In this document: positions 46,526-55,277 of the stretch, one piece after another | Layout of the letters: the number at the start of each line of letters is the position of its first letter | Numbering within the stretch: position 1 is the first letter of the stretch | Assembly: GCA_029213045.1 (NCBI GenBank) | Contig: JARGPN010000009.1 | Coordinates: 372,001 to 436,000 of the forward strand | Reading direction: 5' to 3' | Length of the DNA: 64,000 nt | Source of the DNA: Alcanivoracaceae bacterium | GTDB lineage: Bacteria; Pseudomonadota; Gammaproteobacteria; Pseudomonadales; Alcanivoracaceae | Translations under genes and position numbers: made by a program | The notes under the pieces: model-generated | What the model saw: only the letters and a program-made list of their open reading frames with translations | What the model was told of the DNA's origin: nothing | Databases searched by the model: none

Positions 46526-46807
46526 ATGTTTAAAGTAAATGAGTATTTTGAAGGAAACGTTGCATCCATCGCCTTTCAGGGCGAGAAGTTAGCCAGCACC
46601 GTCGGCGTTATGGCGCCGGGTGAATATGAGTTTGGTACCAGCCAACTAGAAACGATGACCGTTGTAAGCGGCGCGCTCACCGTAAAGCTTCCCGGGTCAG
46701 AGGATTGGCAGACGTTCAATGCTGGCGATGAATTTAAAGTACCGGCGAATGTGAAGTTCCAATTAAAAGTGGCAGTAGACACTGCCTACTTGTGCACCTA
46801 CGAATAA
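46526..46807 (+). CDS. ppnP: Pyrimidine/purine nucleoside phosphorylase PpnP
   Basis: I use ATG 46526, following AGGAACG; the track's longer version adds 32 unlike residues. The 93-aa single-domain cupin ([19 protein letters not shown], then [27 protein letters not shown] and [13 protein letters not shown]) matches the DUF1255/YaiE family, shown in E. coli to phosphorolyse many nucleosides. Length matches exactly. A bidirectional terminator follows. Confidence 0.93.
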   Translation: MFKVNEYFEGNVASIAFQGEKLASTVGVMAPGEYEFGTSQLETMTVVSGALTVKLPGSEDWQTFNAGDEFKVPANVKFQLKVAVDTAYLCTYE

Positions 46808-46822
46808 CGCCTTTCCATACGA

Positions 46823-46858
46823 CAAAAAAATAGGCGGGAATTCCCGCCTATTTTTTTG
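46823..46858 (+). terminator. Bidirectional intrinsic terminator
   Basis: AAAAAAATAGGCGGGAA pairs with TTCCCGCCTATTTTTTT as an almost continuous palindrome with T runs on both strands. It separates ppnP from the convergent Anbu gene. Confidence 0.9.
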
Positions 46859-46870
46859 TCTATCAATCAG

Positions 46871-47590
46871 CTACCAAACGATTTCAGGCAACGTTTCAAA
46901 CGTCCCTTTCAAGCCTTGCGACCACCCTTCGCGCAACGCCTTATAGCCAGGATGATTTTCATCAATGTCATACCGGCTACCGGCATTAAACGCATCACGT
47001 TCGTAGCTCAACAAATCTAACGGTAACCCAACCGAAAGGTTCGAGCGAATGGTCGAATCCATACTTATAAGTGAACATTTAATTGCCTGATCGACACTCG
47101 ACTGAAACGAAATTACGCGGTCAATAATGGGCTTGCCGTATTTCAATTCACCAATTTGGAAATAAGGCGTGTCCTGTGTCGATTCGATGAAATTACCTTC
47201 CGAATAAATATGGAAAAGACGCATTTCTTCGCCTTGAATTTGACCGCCGAGAATAAACGTACAGCCAAAATCAACACCGGTTTGCTCTTGTCCTGCATCA
47301 CGGGTGACAACTTCACGAACCGTTCGACCCACAAGTTCGGCCGCGTCATACAGCGACGCGCAATTCATCAGGTTAGGCAAATCGGAATTAGCACGAGTAC
47401 GTAGCAGGCTAATCACACTTTGTGTGGTCGCTAGATTTCCGGCACTCATTAACACGATGGCGCGCTGGCCTGGCTGCACAAAAGTGAACATCTTACGAAA
47501 CGTCGCAATATGATCGACGCCCGCGTTAGTGCGCGAATCCGCCAGAAAGACCATGCCTGACTCAAGTCGCATGGCAACGCAATACGTCAT
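46871..47590 (-). CDS. Anbu-type proteasome-like protease
   Basis: I start at MTYCVAMRLESGMVFLADSRTNAG (47590), after GGAGATAGG; the track adds 14 residues. Exposure of Thr2 after Met removal would give the N-terminal nucleophile of the proteasome/HslV fold. The 239-aa length and motifs (MLSAGNLATTQSV-like LMSAGNLATTQSVISLL, LGGQIQGEEMRLFHIYSEGN) match Anbu, the ancestral beta-subunit family. Anbu genes lie beside circularly permuted ATP-grasp and alpha-E genes, as here. The peptide substrate is unknown; the cluster is thought to make or cleave an amide-linked modification. Confidence 0.9.
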   Translation of the reverse strand: MTYCVAMRLESGMVFLADSRTNAGVDHIATFRKMFTFVQPGQRAIVLMSAGNLATTQSVISLLRTRANSDLPNLMNCASLYDAAELVGRTVREVVTRDAGQEQTGVDFGCTFILGGQIQGEEMRLFHIYSEGNFIESTQDTPYFQIGELKYGKPIIDRVISFQSSVDQAIKCSLISMDSTIRSNLSVGLPLDLLSYERDAFNAGSRYDIDENHPGYKALREGWSQGLKGTFETLPEIVW

Positions 47591-47738
47591 ACCTATCTCC
47601 GTCACAAACGCATACCGATTGTCCAACAGCACAATCGCTCAATGTGCGCATATGCTAAGCCAGAAGCCTCTTTGCAAGCTACTGTCACCGGTCGGTAACA
47701 CTCTCAATTCGGTGGAGCCGCCCTCGCCCCCAAAGCAA

Positions 47739-48671
47739 TCACTTAGTAACTTCCAAGAACTCTCTATTGATCTCTTCCGCCAACTCACTGATACGTCTCA
47801 GAAAATCCGTTAAAAATTCATGCAGTCCCAAGTCAAATATATGTCGCACATCGCCATACTGTAGACGTGCGTACTGAACCGCCGCTAGGCGCTTCGCATT
47901 CTTACCGGCATCGCCTTCAATGGCGGGCAGGAGCTCACACAGCATTTGCATACAGGCGCGCAACGAACGCGGCACTTCCGCGCTAAGAATTAGAAGCTCT
48001 GCTACGTTTTCCGTGGTGATACTGTCGCTATATATTTCACGATACGCTTCGTACGCACCCACCGAGCGCAACAGCGCACTCCATCGGTAGTACTCGACGG
48101 CGGCATTGCCGGCAACATCACTGATTTGATGCTTCACATCTAGAATACGCGCGGTGTTATCCGCACGCTCAACAAAGGTGCCGACACGTAAAAAACGAAA
48201 TGCATCGTTGCGCATAATGGTGCCGTAGGTTGCGCCGCGATAAAGGTGTGAACGATTTTTAACCCAATCAAAAAAGTCACTCGCACCGATGGTGAGCAAA
48301 CCCATTTGCTTCATTTCTTGCAGCTCAATCCAAGTGCTATTAATGCTCTCCCACATTTCGGCTGTAATTCGCCCTCTCACTGCATGGGCATTTTCCCGCG
48401 CACAACGAATACAGTTATAAATGCTGACTGGATTCTCATCATCGAGCGTAAAAAAGTGCAAGACATTATGCACCTGTACAGCGCCATAACGCTCTTCGTA
48501 ATCCTCCATGCAACCACTTATGATCAGCGTTGCCGCAATTTCATCGCGCGCAGTAATGGAAAACGGAATCATCGAAAGGTGCCATGCCACATCTAGCATG
48601 CGCGCAGTATTTTCAGCACGCTCTAAGTAACGAGACAACCAATAAAGCTCGGAGGCAGTTCTACTTAACAT
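47739..48671 (-). CDS. Alpha-E domain protein
   Basis: The 310-aa all-helical protein begins MLSRTASELYWLSRYLERAENTARMLDV, the standard start of the alpha-E family, with FLRVGTFVERADNTARILDVKHQ later as an internal echo. The family always travels with circularly permuted ATP-grasp proteins and is predicted to take part in a peptide-synthesis reaction. It overlaps the ATP-grasp gene by 11 bp, and Anbu follows 148 bp downstream. Confidence 0.92.
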   Translation of the reverse strand: MLSRTASELYWLSRYLERAENTARMLDVAWHLSMIPFSITARDEIAATLIISGCMEDYEERYGAVQVHNVLHFFTLDDENPVSIYNCIRCARENAHAVRGRITAEMWESINSTWIELQEMKQMGLLTIGASDFFDWVKNRSHLYRGATYGTIMRNDAFRFLRVGTFVERADNTARILDVKHQISDVAGNAAVEYYRWSALLRSVGAYEAYREIYSDSITTENVAELLILSAEVPRSLRACMQMLCELLPAIEGDAGKNAKRLAAVQYARLQYGDVRHIFDLGLHEFLTDFLRRISELAEEINREFLEVTK

Positions 48672-50100
48672 CGTCAGCCTCCAATACCCAAGTATCTTTT
48701 GTACCGCCGCCTTGTGACGAATTAACGATAAGCGAGCCTTCTTGCATGGCGACCCGAGTTAGCCCACCGCTGGCCATACGAATTTCTCGCCCCGATAAAA
48801 CATAGGGACGCAAATCAATATGTCTCGGGGCAATGCCTTGCGCGGTAAATATTGGACACGTCGACAATGACAATGTGGGCTGCGCGATATAGTGATCCGG
48901 ATTTTTCTTTAGCAATGCGCGAAATCTTTCAATTTCATCTTTACTTGCCGTCGGCCCGATCAACATGCCGTAACCACCTGCGCCATGTACTTCCTTCACC
49001 ACTAATTCGTGCAAATTTGTTAGCACATGATCAAGTGATTTCTTATCGCGGCATTGCCACGTGGGAACGTTTTGTAAAATAGGATCTTGATCGAGGTAGA
49101 ACCGAATCATATCAGGCACATATGGATAAATAGATTTGTCATCCGCAACACCTGTGCCAACGGCATTGCTGATCGAGACGTTGCCGGCGCGATAGGCATT
49201 TATTAAGCCCGGCACACCCAACGTGGAATCTTCCCGGAATGTGGTTGGATCCAAGTAAGCATCATCCACCCGTCGATAAATAACATCGACTTTTTGCGGA
49301 CCCGCGGTGGTGCGCATATAAACCATGTCGTCTTTAGTAAATAGGTCAGCACCTTCGACTAATTCAACACCCATTTGCTGAGCAAGAAATGCATGCTCAA
49401 AATAGGCGCTGTTGTAACGCCCGGGAGTTAATACGACCACATGCGCATCCGCGTGGTGTGCACTTTCTTTTAATGTCTGTAACAACAACGAAGGATAGTG
49501 ATCCACAGGTGCGACAAGATGATCAGCAAATAGCTCGGGGAAAAGTCGCATCATCATTCTGCGATTTTCAATCATGTAACTCACGCCGGAAGGTGTGCGT
49601 AAATTATCTTCCAGTACAAACCACGTACCGTTGCCATCTTTGATTAAGTCGACGCCACTGATATGCGAATACACGCTATTCGGTAAATCCACCCCTTCCA
49701 TGCATTTCTGATACTGCGCATTACCAAGAATTTGTTCAGCTGGGATTAAGCCCGCTTTGATAATGGCTTGATCATGATAAATATCGTGCAGAAAGAGATT
49801 TAGCGCCTCGACGCGCTGACGAATACCAATCTCCAGCGCATGCCACTCGGACGCTGGAATAATGCGCGGCAACGTATCAAACGGAATTAACCGCTCTCGC
49901 CCTTTTGCTTCACCGTAGACGTTGAAGGTAATGCCCACACGATGAAATAGAAGCTCAGCTTCTTTTCTCTTCCTCTCGACTAATGATGCGGGCTGTCGAA
50001 CAAGCCAATTCCAATAGCTGCCATAATGCTCTCTAACCCGGGCTTCGGGGTTGAGCATTTCGTCGTACCCGCTAGGTCGCGGTATAGATACATGCTTCAT
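48661..50100 (-). CDS. Circularly permuted type 2 ATP-grasp protein
   Basis: The 479-aa protein has the family opening YDEMLNPEARVREHY and EAELLFHRVGITFNVYG, then the ATP-grasp core with FVLEDNLRTPSGVSYMIENR and VVKEVHGAGGYGMLIGP. Such proteins are predicted amide ligases that work with alpha-E proteins, transglutaminase-like hydrolases and Anbu. It heads the cluster. A transglutaminase gene, often the fourth member, is absent from this window. Confidence 0.92.
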   Translation of the reverse strand: MKHVSIPRPSGYDEMLNPEARVREHYGSYWNWLVRQPASLVERKRKEAELLFHRVGITFNVYGEAKGRERLIPFDTLPRIIPASEWHALEIGIRQRVEALNLFLHDIYHDQAIIKAGLIPAEQILGNAQYQKCMEGVDLPNSVYSHISGVDLIKDGNGTWFVLEDNLRTPSGVSYMIENRRMMMRLFPELFADHLVAPVDHYPSLLLQTLKESAHHADAHVVVLTPGRYNSAYFEHAFLAQQMGVELVEGADLFTKDDMVYMRTTAGPQKVDVIYRRVDDAYLDPTTFREDSTLGVPGLINAYRAGNVSISNAVGTGVADDKSIYPYVPDMIRFYLDQDPILQNVPTWQCRDKKSLDHVLTNLHELVVKEVHGAGGYGMLIGPTASKDEIERFRALLKKNPDHYIAQPTLSLSTCPIFTAQGIAPRHIDLRPYVLSGREIRMASGGLTRVAMQEGSLIVNSSQGGGTKDTWVLEADDVK

Positions 50101-50428
50101 AGTTTGGTTCCCACTGTCCCTGTAAACTGCAGCGCAAGGCCCGTGCCATCATGAATAATGAGATAAAACAGCAAGTTATTAAATAAATGCGCCCTGATCA
50201 TTTTATTTGCGCACCATTTAAGGGCGACCCGTGAGTATCATTGTCGCGGACGCACGAAAAACGTGCAAAGCAAATGATTGGCGTATTGCCGCGTTGTTAC
50301 ACATAAAAAAGGCCAGCGAATGCTGGCCTTTTTTAATTTCCTCTAGCGGCTCGATCGTCGGTCTTTTTTCATCACGCAGTAATGGGGTACCTGCTCAAAA
50401 AATTGACGGCCTAGCCACCTGTGGAGAG
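50101..50428. other. 328-bp intergenic region between hsp20 and ATP-grasp genes
   Basis: It contains the hsp20 terminator (50305-50335) and the presumed minus-strand promoter of the ATP-grasp gene near 50110-50210. The plus-strand ORF at 50231-50509 runs through the terminator and is not credible. Confidence 0.45.
50305..50335 (-). terminator. Intrinsic terminator downstream of hsp20
   Basis: AAAAAAGGCCAGC pairs with GCTGGCCTTTTTT. T runs flank it on both strands, so it may serve both sides. It contains the core GCCAGCGAATGCTGGC also found at 21645-21660. Confidence 0.85.
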
Positions 50429-50878
50429 TTAGTTAATTTGCTTTTCCCGTTCAACATAATCGATCGGCACCATGCGCGGCTTCGCCTCATCGGGAATAAT
50501 CCGCTCTAGCTTAACGATGAGCAAACCATCTCGCATTCCGGCTGAGATAACCCGTACGTGATCCGCCAATCTGAAGTTTCGCTCGAACGCTCGACGCGCG
50601 ATACCGCGATGCAACCAAGTGCGCTGGGCGTCATCTTTATGGTCTGCCTTACCGGCAACCGTGAGGACATTTTCTTTAATGGTAATATTTAAATCTTGGT
50701 CACTAAACCCAGCAACGGCCATCACGATTTGATAGCTATCTTCGCCCTCTCGGACGATGTCGTAAGGCGGATAAGTGTTCGACTGATCAGCCCGTGCTGA
50801 GCTGTTTAACAGCTCGTCAAAATGATCAAAACCAACGGTATGACGAAATAATGGTGCAAGTGAAAATGCGGTATTCAT
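50429..50878 (-). CDS. Small heat-shock protein Hsp20/IbpA family
   Basis: The start is ATG 50878, seven bases after AAGGAG. The 149-aa chaperone begins like IbpA (MNTAFSLAPLFRHTVGFDHFDELLN), has the alpha-crystallin domain (YPPYDIVREGEDSYQIVMAVAGFSDQDLNITIKENVLTVAG) and the C-terminal partner-binding segment in GLLIVKLERIIPDEAKPR. It holds unfolding proteins in the cytoplasm during heat stress. It has a sigma-32 promoter and a ROSE-type thermometer in its 5' leader. Confidence 0.93.
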   Translation of the reverse strand: MNTAFSLAPLFRHTVGFDHFDELLNSSARADQSNTYPPYDIVREGEDSYQIVMAVAGFSDQDLNITIKENVLTVAGKADHKDDAQRTWLHRGIARRAFERNFRLADHVRVISAGMRDGLLIVKLERIIPDEAKPRMVPIDYVEREKQIN

Positions 50879-50884
50879 AGCTAA

Positions 50885-50906
50885 TCTCCTTAGCATTTAA
50901 GCAAGA
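50885..50906 (-). promoter_or_regulatory. ROSE-type RNA thermometer at the hsp20 ribosome binding site
   Basis: On the minus strand UCUUGCUU (50906-50899) pairs with the ribosome binding site AAGGAGA (50891-50885) around a 7-nt loop, leaving a single bulged G. This is the U(U/C)GCU anti-Shine-Dalgarno signature of ROSE elements that control ibp/hsp20 mRNAs: the hairpin hides the site at low temperature and opens on heating. Pairing is visible; temperature response is inferred. Confidence 0.82.
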
Positions 50907-50980
50907 AATAACGAGGCCACCCCTCAAATGAGCAAGTAGCAATACCGTGACATTTTCAGGCCTGAGTCGGTCACACAAAC

Positions 50981-51012
50981 TAGATGGGTATCGGGCAAGT
51001 TTTTTTCAAGGG
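50981..51012 (-). promoter_or_regulatory. Sigma-32 heat-shock promoter of hsp20
   Basis: The minus strand reads CTTGAAA, then 15 bp, then CCCATCTA, a close match to the RpoH consensus (CTTGAAA, N11-16, CCCATNT). Transcription would begin about 95 nt before the hsp20 ATG, giving a leader long enough for the ROSE element. Confidence 0.8.
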
Positions 51013-51031
51013 AGAAAAGTATAAAAATATT

Positions 51032-53257
51032 TTACAGGGCTGGAGAGATAACAATATCAGCCTGTGCGGGCTTTAGCGTAAGCCCAAGAGGCGTGTTGCC
51101 GAGATCAGATTCAACTTCGATCCGCATTTTTAATGCGCTGGTCATGTCGCTGTCTGCAGGCACATCAACCCGTACCCGCACGCACACTGGCTGCTCGGCC
51201 TGAACCGGCACCCAGCTTGTGCTGTTTTTTTCCACATAGTCGGATGCGTTGTCGCAGTCTGGATCCAGAAAGAACGCGTGTTTCCAGCCCGCACTACCGG
51301 ATAATTCACCACGATAATGAAATCGTGCACGACTATCGGTGTGCGGAATATAGCGAAACAAAAAGACTTGCGTGCTGCCCTTTTTCGCCGTTCTTTGCGC
51401 CGGCACCTCTAATTCTGGTTCGCGAATTAATCCAAGCACCAAGCCATCTTGTAAGTATTCTTTTTGCCCCGTGAAAAGCCACTCGCCGTTACCGGTATAA
51501 CGGAATGGCGCGAGCGGTAAATCATTCGATTGCGCTACAACGGCGTGCCAGCCTTTTTTTATTGGCGCAGACAATCGCAGGGGCTTTCCCGCCCACTGCT
51601 CAGGCAGCTCCAAGGCAAACTGCCCATTCTCTGACGTCTTCGTGGTCGCGATTTCATTGCCGTCTGCCGTCAACACTCGCACAGGCCAGCCAGCCAACCC
51701 CTTCTCCAAACGCTGCCGCCTTCCATCATGTGCAACAGCGTCATCGCTGCCCGCCACATCAGCGCCATTGTCTTCAAACAGCGTGCCGCCCAGCAGCATC
51801 CCCGAAGGCCGACAAATAAAACCAGCCGCCACACCCGCCGCACTGTCGCGCTGCAATCGTCCGTTCACGGGACGCGAAGTAAGCCCAGCAATGGACAATC
51901 CGCCACCGTAGAGAATACGCCCGTCTCCGCCGCTGCCGCCCAGAGCAGGACCTTGACCACCGCTACCGCCAGTCACGTTGAGCTTTAACTTATCGACGCG
52001 CCCGAATGGTGCTTGCAACCAAAGCGTGCCCGCACCGCCGCCGCCACCACCGGCCTGATCACCAGACTCGCCTTCTGCACCGGCAATATTGATGACCCCT
52101 GGACCATTAAAAATACCTGTGCGAATCATCACGATACCGCCGCCAGCGCCGCCATTTCCGCCTTTTCCTTGGCTGCGCGTTCCCGCACCGCCGCCGCCGC
52201 CAGCGGTTACCACAAATTCATCGACGTCTATCGCCGCGCCACCAAACCCACCGCGCCGCTCACCCGCCACATCGAATCCCGCTTGGCCATCAGTGCCCCC
52301 AGCACCGCCACCACCGCCCGACGCCATGCTGTTATCCGCACTCAGGCTGACGCCGCCTCCACCTGCATTTGCGGGAGCGCCCTTCGCCATGCTGCCTTCG
52401 GGGTATCCATCACTGTGAGAAAGTTTGTCTGCCTGCGGAAGACTATCCTCGACAGGAGACTCTTGTTGACCGGTCACGACCCAACGTGGTGTTCCCGCCA
52501 TGCCTTCGCCTTTGCTCGCGTGCTGACCAAAGCGAACCCGCAGTTCATCAACAGCTGGCGCTCTATAGCGAAAATCCAATTCATCGCCGAGCGCGCCGCC
52601 CAACGTCAACGCAGCGCCGCCACGGAACCCTGCACCCTGTGCATTGATCGTGTGGCCGTTGAGACGCAATTCTCGGCGCACGTCCAGCGCGAGCAAGCCG
52701 CCACTACGACCGTCCCACGGCAGCGTCTCAAGATCATCCGTAAGTGTCAGGTTTTCGAACTGAGGAATACGTACAAGTTGCCAACGCGCAGCGCCTTGCA
52801 AACCGGCCTTTGATGCGGAGCGTGAAATATAGCGATGTAGCACACCGCCATTGGGCCCAGCGCCGCGTACTTGCAAAGAAACGCCCGATAGCTGCTCAAC
52901 ACGGAGATACTCAAAATAACCTGCCTGCAGCGCTTGTAGTCCGCGCCCAATGCCATCACCTGCGGTGCCATCGCCATAAGCATCGTCGTTCCCATGATCA
53001 ATGACCGCACCCTGCATTTGCACGAGCAGCAACAGGTCACCGCTTTGCACAGCACCGCGCCCGCGCCATCCTTCCGCCACCGTTATCGCGCGGGTACCTG
53101 GCTCTAAGACGGTATTATCTGGGGAAGGAATCCAGCGGTTCACCACGCCTTTCAATTGTCGATCGCTATCACGACCGGGAAAGGCACAGAGCTCTGCCGC
53201 CTGAACGAAAGGCGTCACACACCACAGCAATAAAATTAACGCGGCGGATCGAGACAT
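51032..53257 (-). CDS. Secreted glycine-rich protein with carboxypeptidase-regulatory-like domain
   Basis: I choose the ATG of MSRSAALILLLWCVTPFVQAAEL (53257), a classic signal peptide; the track start at 53287 lies ten codons earlier and either is possible. The mature protein of about 720 aa has a beta-rich N-terminal third, a middle rich in glycine tracts such as GGGGGAGGTDGQAGF and GGGGGAGTRSQGKGGNGGAGGG, then a segment (KGLAGWPVRVLTADGNEIA) like a carboxypeptidase-regulatory or SdrD_B beta-sandwich, and a final beta domain. There is no anchor or sorting signal. The start lies inside the oxygenase gene upstream. Function unknown; surface or matrix protein is my guess. Confidence 0.75.
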   Translation of the reverse strand: MSRSAALILLLWCVTPFVQAAELCAFPGRDSDRQLKGVVNRWIPSPDNTVLEPGTRAITVAEGWRGRGAVQSGDLLLLVQMQGAVIDHGNDDAYGDGTAGDGIGRGLQALQAGYFEYLRVEQLSGVSLQVRGAGPNGGVLHRYISRSASKAGLQGAARWQLVRIPQFENLTLTDDLETLPWDGRSGGLLALDVRRELRLNGHTINAQGAGFRGGAALTLGGALGDELDFRYRAPAVDELRVRFGQHASKGEGMAGTPRWVVTGQQESPVEDSLPQADKLSHSDGYPEGSMAKGAPANAGGGGVSLSADNSMASGGGGGAGGTDGQAGFDVAGERRGGFGGAAIDVDEFVVTAGGGGGAGTRSQGKGGNGGAGGGIVMIRTGIFNGPGVINIAGAEGESGDQAGGGGGGAGTLWLQAPFGRVDKLKLNVTGGSGGQGPALGGSGGDGRILYGGGLSIAGLTSRPVNGRLQRDSAAGVAAGFICRPSGMLLGGTLFEDNGADVAGSDDAVAHDGRRQRLEKGLAGWPVRVLTADGNEIATTKTSENGQFALELPEQWAGKPLRLSAPIKKGWHAVVAQSNDLPLAPFRYTGNGEWLFTGQKEYLQDGLVLGLIREPELEVPAQRTAKKGSTQVFLFRYIPHTDSRARFHYRGELSGSAGWKHAFFLDPDCDNASDYVEKNSTSWVPVQAEQPVCVRVRVDVPADSDMTSALKMRIEVESDLGNTPLGLTLKPAQADIVISPAL

Positions 53258-53895
53258 AGACTTGTTGTTGTATTGCGCCTGAACCATCCCGCTATGCTGA
53301 ACCGTTCGCGGTTCGCTGCCAACACTTCATGGGGAATTCGCTCACTGAGAAAACATACTAGGGTGCCAGCACGGGGGACCACGTCTAACACAGCACGTCG
53401 GGCGTCGCGCTCTGGCCAAATACGCAAGCAACCACCGTCCGCCGGCGACCATGCGCTATTCAGATAGACCACCACAGACACCAGCCTAGGGTTATCGCCA
53501 TTGAACGCATCTAAATGGCGTTTATAAAACGCCCCTGGGTCATACACAGCAAAGTGGGATTCAAAATCGAACAGCCCAAGAAATAGCTCACGATTAATCA
53601 GCAAACGTAATGATTCGAATTCTTCCAGTAAACGACATTGCGCCAGCGACGAGGCATCCAGCCAACGTGTGCGATCACGGCGCACCCAATCATTTTGCTG
53701 CTGCAACGCATTACGGCCAATACTCGCCTCTTGAAACTCATTGCGGCGATCACGCAACTTAATTTCGCGCTGCAACGCACGCACTAACACGGGGCTAAAA
53801 TAAACGGGCTCGACGGCATAACCGACCGTACTCAGGCCACCTACAATACGACCACGTCGGTCATCGCCGCCGTCGAGAGGCAGCTGCACTAACAT
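53236..53895 (-). CDS. 2-Oxoglutarate/Fe(II)-dependent prolyl-4-hydroxylase-like oxygenase
   Basis: The 219-aa protein has the double-stranded beta-helix oxygenase motif: iron ligands H127 and D129 (FYKRHLDAFNGD) and H189 (ERIPHEVL), with the 2-oxoglutarate arginine R198 in NRERFSIAGWFRRN. The N-terminal half (EASIGRNALQQQNDWVRRDRTRWLD) is like the bacterial EF-Tu/ribosomal-protein hydroxylases related to PHD2 and PPHD. Size matches. The last codons overlap the start of the glycine-rich protein gene by 22-52 bp, so the two are coupled. Whether that protein is a substrate is open. Confidence 0.85.
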   Translation of the reverse strand: MLVQLPLDGGDDRRGRIVGGLSTVGYAVEPVYFSPVLVRALQREIKLRDRRNEFQEASIGRNALQQQNDWVRRDRTRWLDASSLAQCRLLEEFESLRLLINRELFLGLFDFESHFAVYDPGAFYKRHLDAFNGDNPRLVSVVVYLNSAWSPADGGCLRIWPERDARRAVLDVVPRAGTLVCFLSERIPHEVLAANRERFSIAGWFRRNTTTSLCLDPPR

Positions 53896-53932
53896 TCAGC
53901 TGGCCTCACTGGTCTCGCCTTAAAAAGGTTTT

Positions 53933-54424
53933 TCAATGAAGCGACCCCGCCGGGTCGGCAATGTCATCATCGCCGACATATAGGCAACTCATGTTTTGGC
54001 ACTCTTCGAGCAGCTGAACAGAGGTATCGACTGTGAGCTGCAAAAAGTTGAGGAATTGCTCAAAGGTAACGCCGGAACGACCTAGCAATAGATCGCACGC
54101 CACCAAACGCGGCAACGAGTCATCGTTCACATCAAGGAATATTTTTAAATTTGGATATTCCATATTGAAGCGCGGCACCATTGCCTGCACATCAAATAGC
54201 CGGGAAGGCTGAATTTCTAGTTCAGTCGACATCAACAGCCCCTCACCCTCTACAAACAAGCGGCTATCCAACACGCCGTCTCTACCCTGTAATTGAGAGA
54301 TATGCAGGCCATGACACTGGTCGCAGATATAATGCTGAATACCCGCTTGGCGCAGCCAACGGCCCAGCTGCTCTGAATCCGGCGTCACTAAGGACAACAT
54401 CTGTGTCTCCGCAATAGGTTTCAC
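53933..54424 (-). CDS. YbjN-domain protein
   Basis: The 163-aa protein resembles the YbjN/T3SS-chaperone-like fold: alternating strands and helices, with LEIQPSRLFDVQAMVPRFNMEYPNLKIFLDV and a C-terminal helix GVTFEQFLNFLQLTVDTSVQLLEECQN. YbjN proteins affect motility and stress in E. coli by an unknown mechanism. No signal peptide is seen. The oxygenase gene follows 37 bp downstream on the same strand, so the three genes may form one unit. Confidence 0.7.
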   Translation of the reverse strand: MKPIAETQMLSLVTPDSEQLGRWLRQAGIQHYICDQCHGLHISQLQGRDGVLDSRLFVEGEGLLMSTELEIQPSRLFDVQAMVPRFNMEYPNLKIFLDVNDDSLPRLVACDLLLGRSGVTFEQFLNFLQLTVDTSVQLLEECQNMSCLYVGDDDIADPAGSLH

Positions 54425-54584
54425 GAAGCGAAATCACCCGCCTCTAAACTGCGCGCATCATCAGACAACTGCGCCCCAAAGAAAAGCACCACGTCGCCCA
54501 AACGGGCCATTCGCATCTGCGGATTTGGCCTGAGCCTCCGTGTATGGCTATTATGCTTCGCAAAGAACAATTATCGGGGCATCA

Positions 54585-55277
54585 ATGACTCATTCGACCA
54601 CCTATGTCGCCTTTCCTGCTAGCGACAAATTACACACACTGACCGACGGCTTTATTAAACGCATGCGCACCTCTAGCGCACGCGCAGAACCGGACACCGT
54701 TGGCCAAATCATGTCGACATTCATGGATGAATCGTTATATGCCTTTATGATCAAGCCGTCGGAGCTATCCGGGCTCTCGCCTGGATTGATGCGCGTGGTG
54801 AATTTCACCACCGAAACTATCAGTAAAACCAGCCAAGTGGTTATTCGCGGCACGGTGAAGAAGCTGAATGTAGAGCAGACCAAGGAAATCGCTGAGTATA
54901 TGGACACCGTGCGCTACTGCTTCGACGGCACATGGAATATCTGCTTTCCGATAAGTCCTGAACTGGCCACAACCGCGCAGGACGGATTTCACATGGCAAT
55001 GGATGGAAAACATCAACAGGCGCTGCCAATGATGATGAGCTATTTTCATAGCCTGACTGACATCGCCATGAAGTGGTATTTCGAGGAACCCATTCGGTTG
55101 CTGAAGTTCGGTCCGATTTTGAGAAAAGTAGCAGATGTTGGCGTGGCCACCACGCGCAAAGCGACCCACGCAGTGGTCGATAATGTCATCCCCAAACTCA
55201 GTCCCGATCAAGCTCATATTTCGTCAGAGTACGCGCTCAGCCTACTCAAGCATGGGCCTCGGGTAGATAATTTTTAA
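54585..55277 (+). CDS. Hypothetical protein
   Basis: I start at the ATG of MTHSTTYVAFPASDKLHTL (54585); the track adds 15 residues. The 230-aa product is mainly helical with no signal peptide. It has a long amphipathic helix around ISKTSQVVIRGTVKKLNVEQTKEIAEYMDTV and a methionine-rich AMDGKHQQALPMMMSYF segment. I do not recognise the family. The gene is on the opposite strand to its YbjN neighbour and is followed by 550 bp of A/T-rich non-coding DNA. Confidence 0.65.
   Translation: MTHSTTYVAFPASDKLHTLTDGFIKRMRTSSARAEPDTVGQIMSTFMDESLYAFMIKPSELSGLSPGLMRVVNFTTETISKTSQVVIRGTVKKLNVEQTKEIAEYMDTVRYCFDGTWNICFPISPELATTAQDGFHMAMDGKHQQALPMMMSYFHSLTDIAMKWYFEEPIRLLKFGPILRKVADVGVATTRKATHAVVDNVIPKLSPDQAHISSEYALSLLKHGPRVDNF

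Noticed and set aside
50231-50509. 92-aa plus-strand ORF
   Set aside because: It runs through an intrinsic terminator and the end of hsp20 on the other strand, with no family resemblance.
52013-52813. 266-aa plus-strand ORF rich in Ala/Thr/Arg
   Set aside because: It is antisense to the glycine tracts of the secreted protein gene; GC-biased codons there suppress stops on the other strand.
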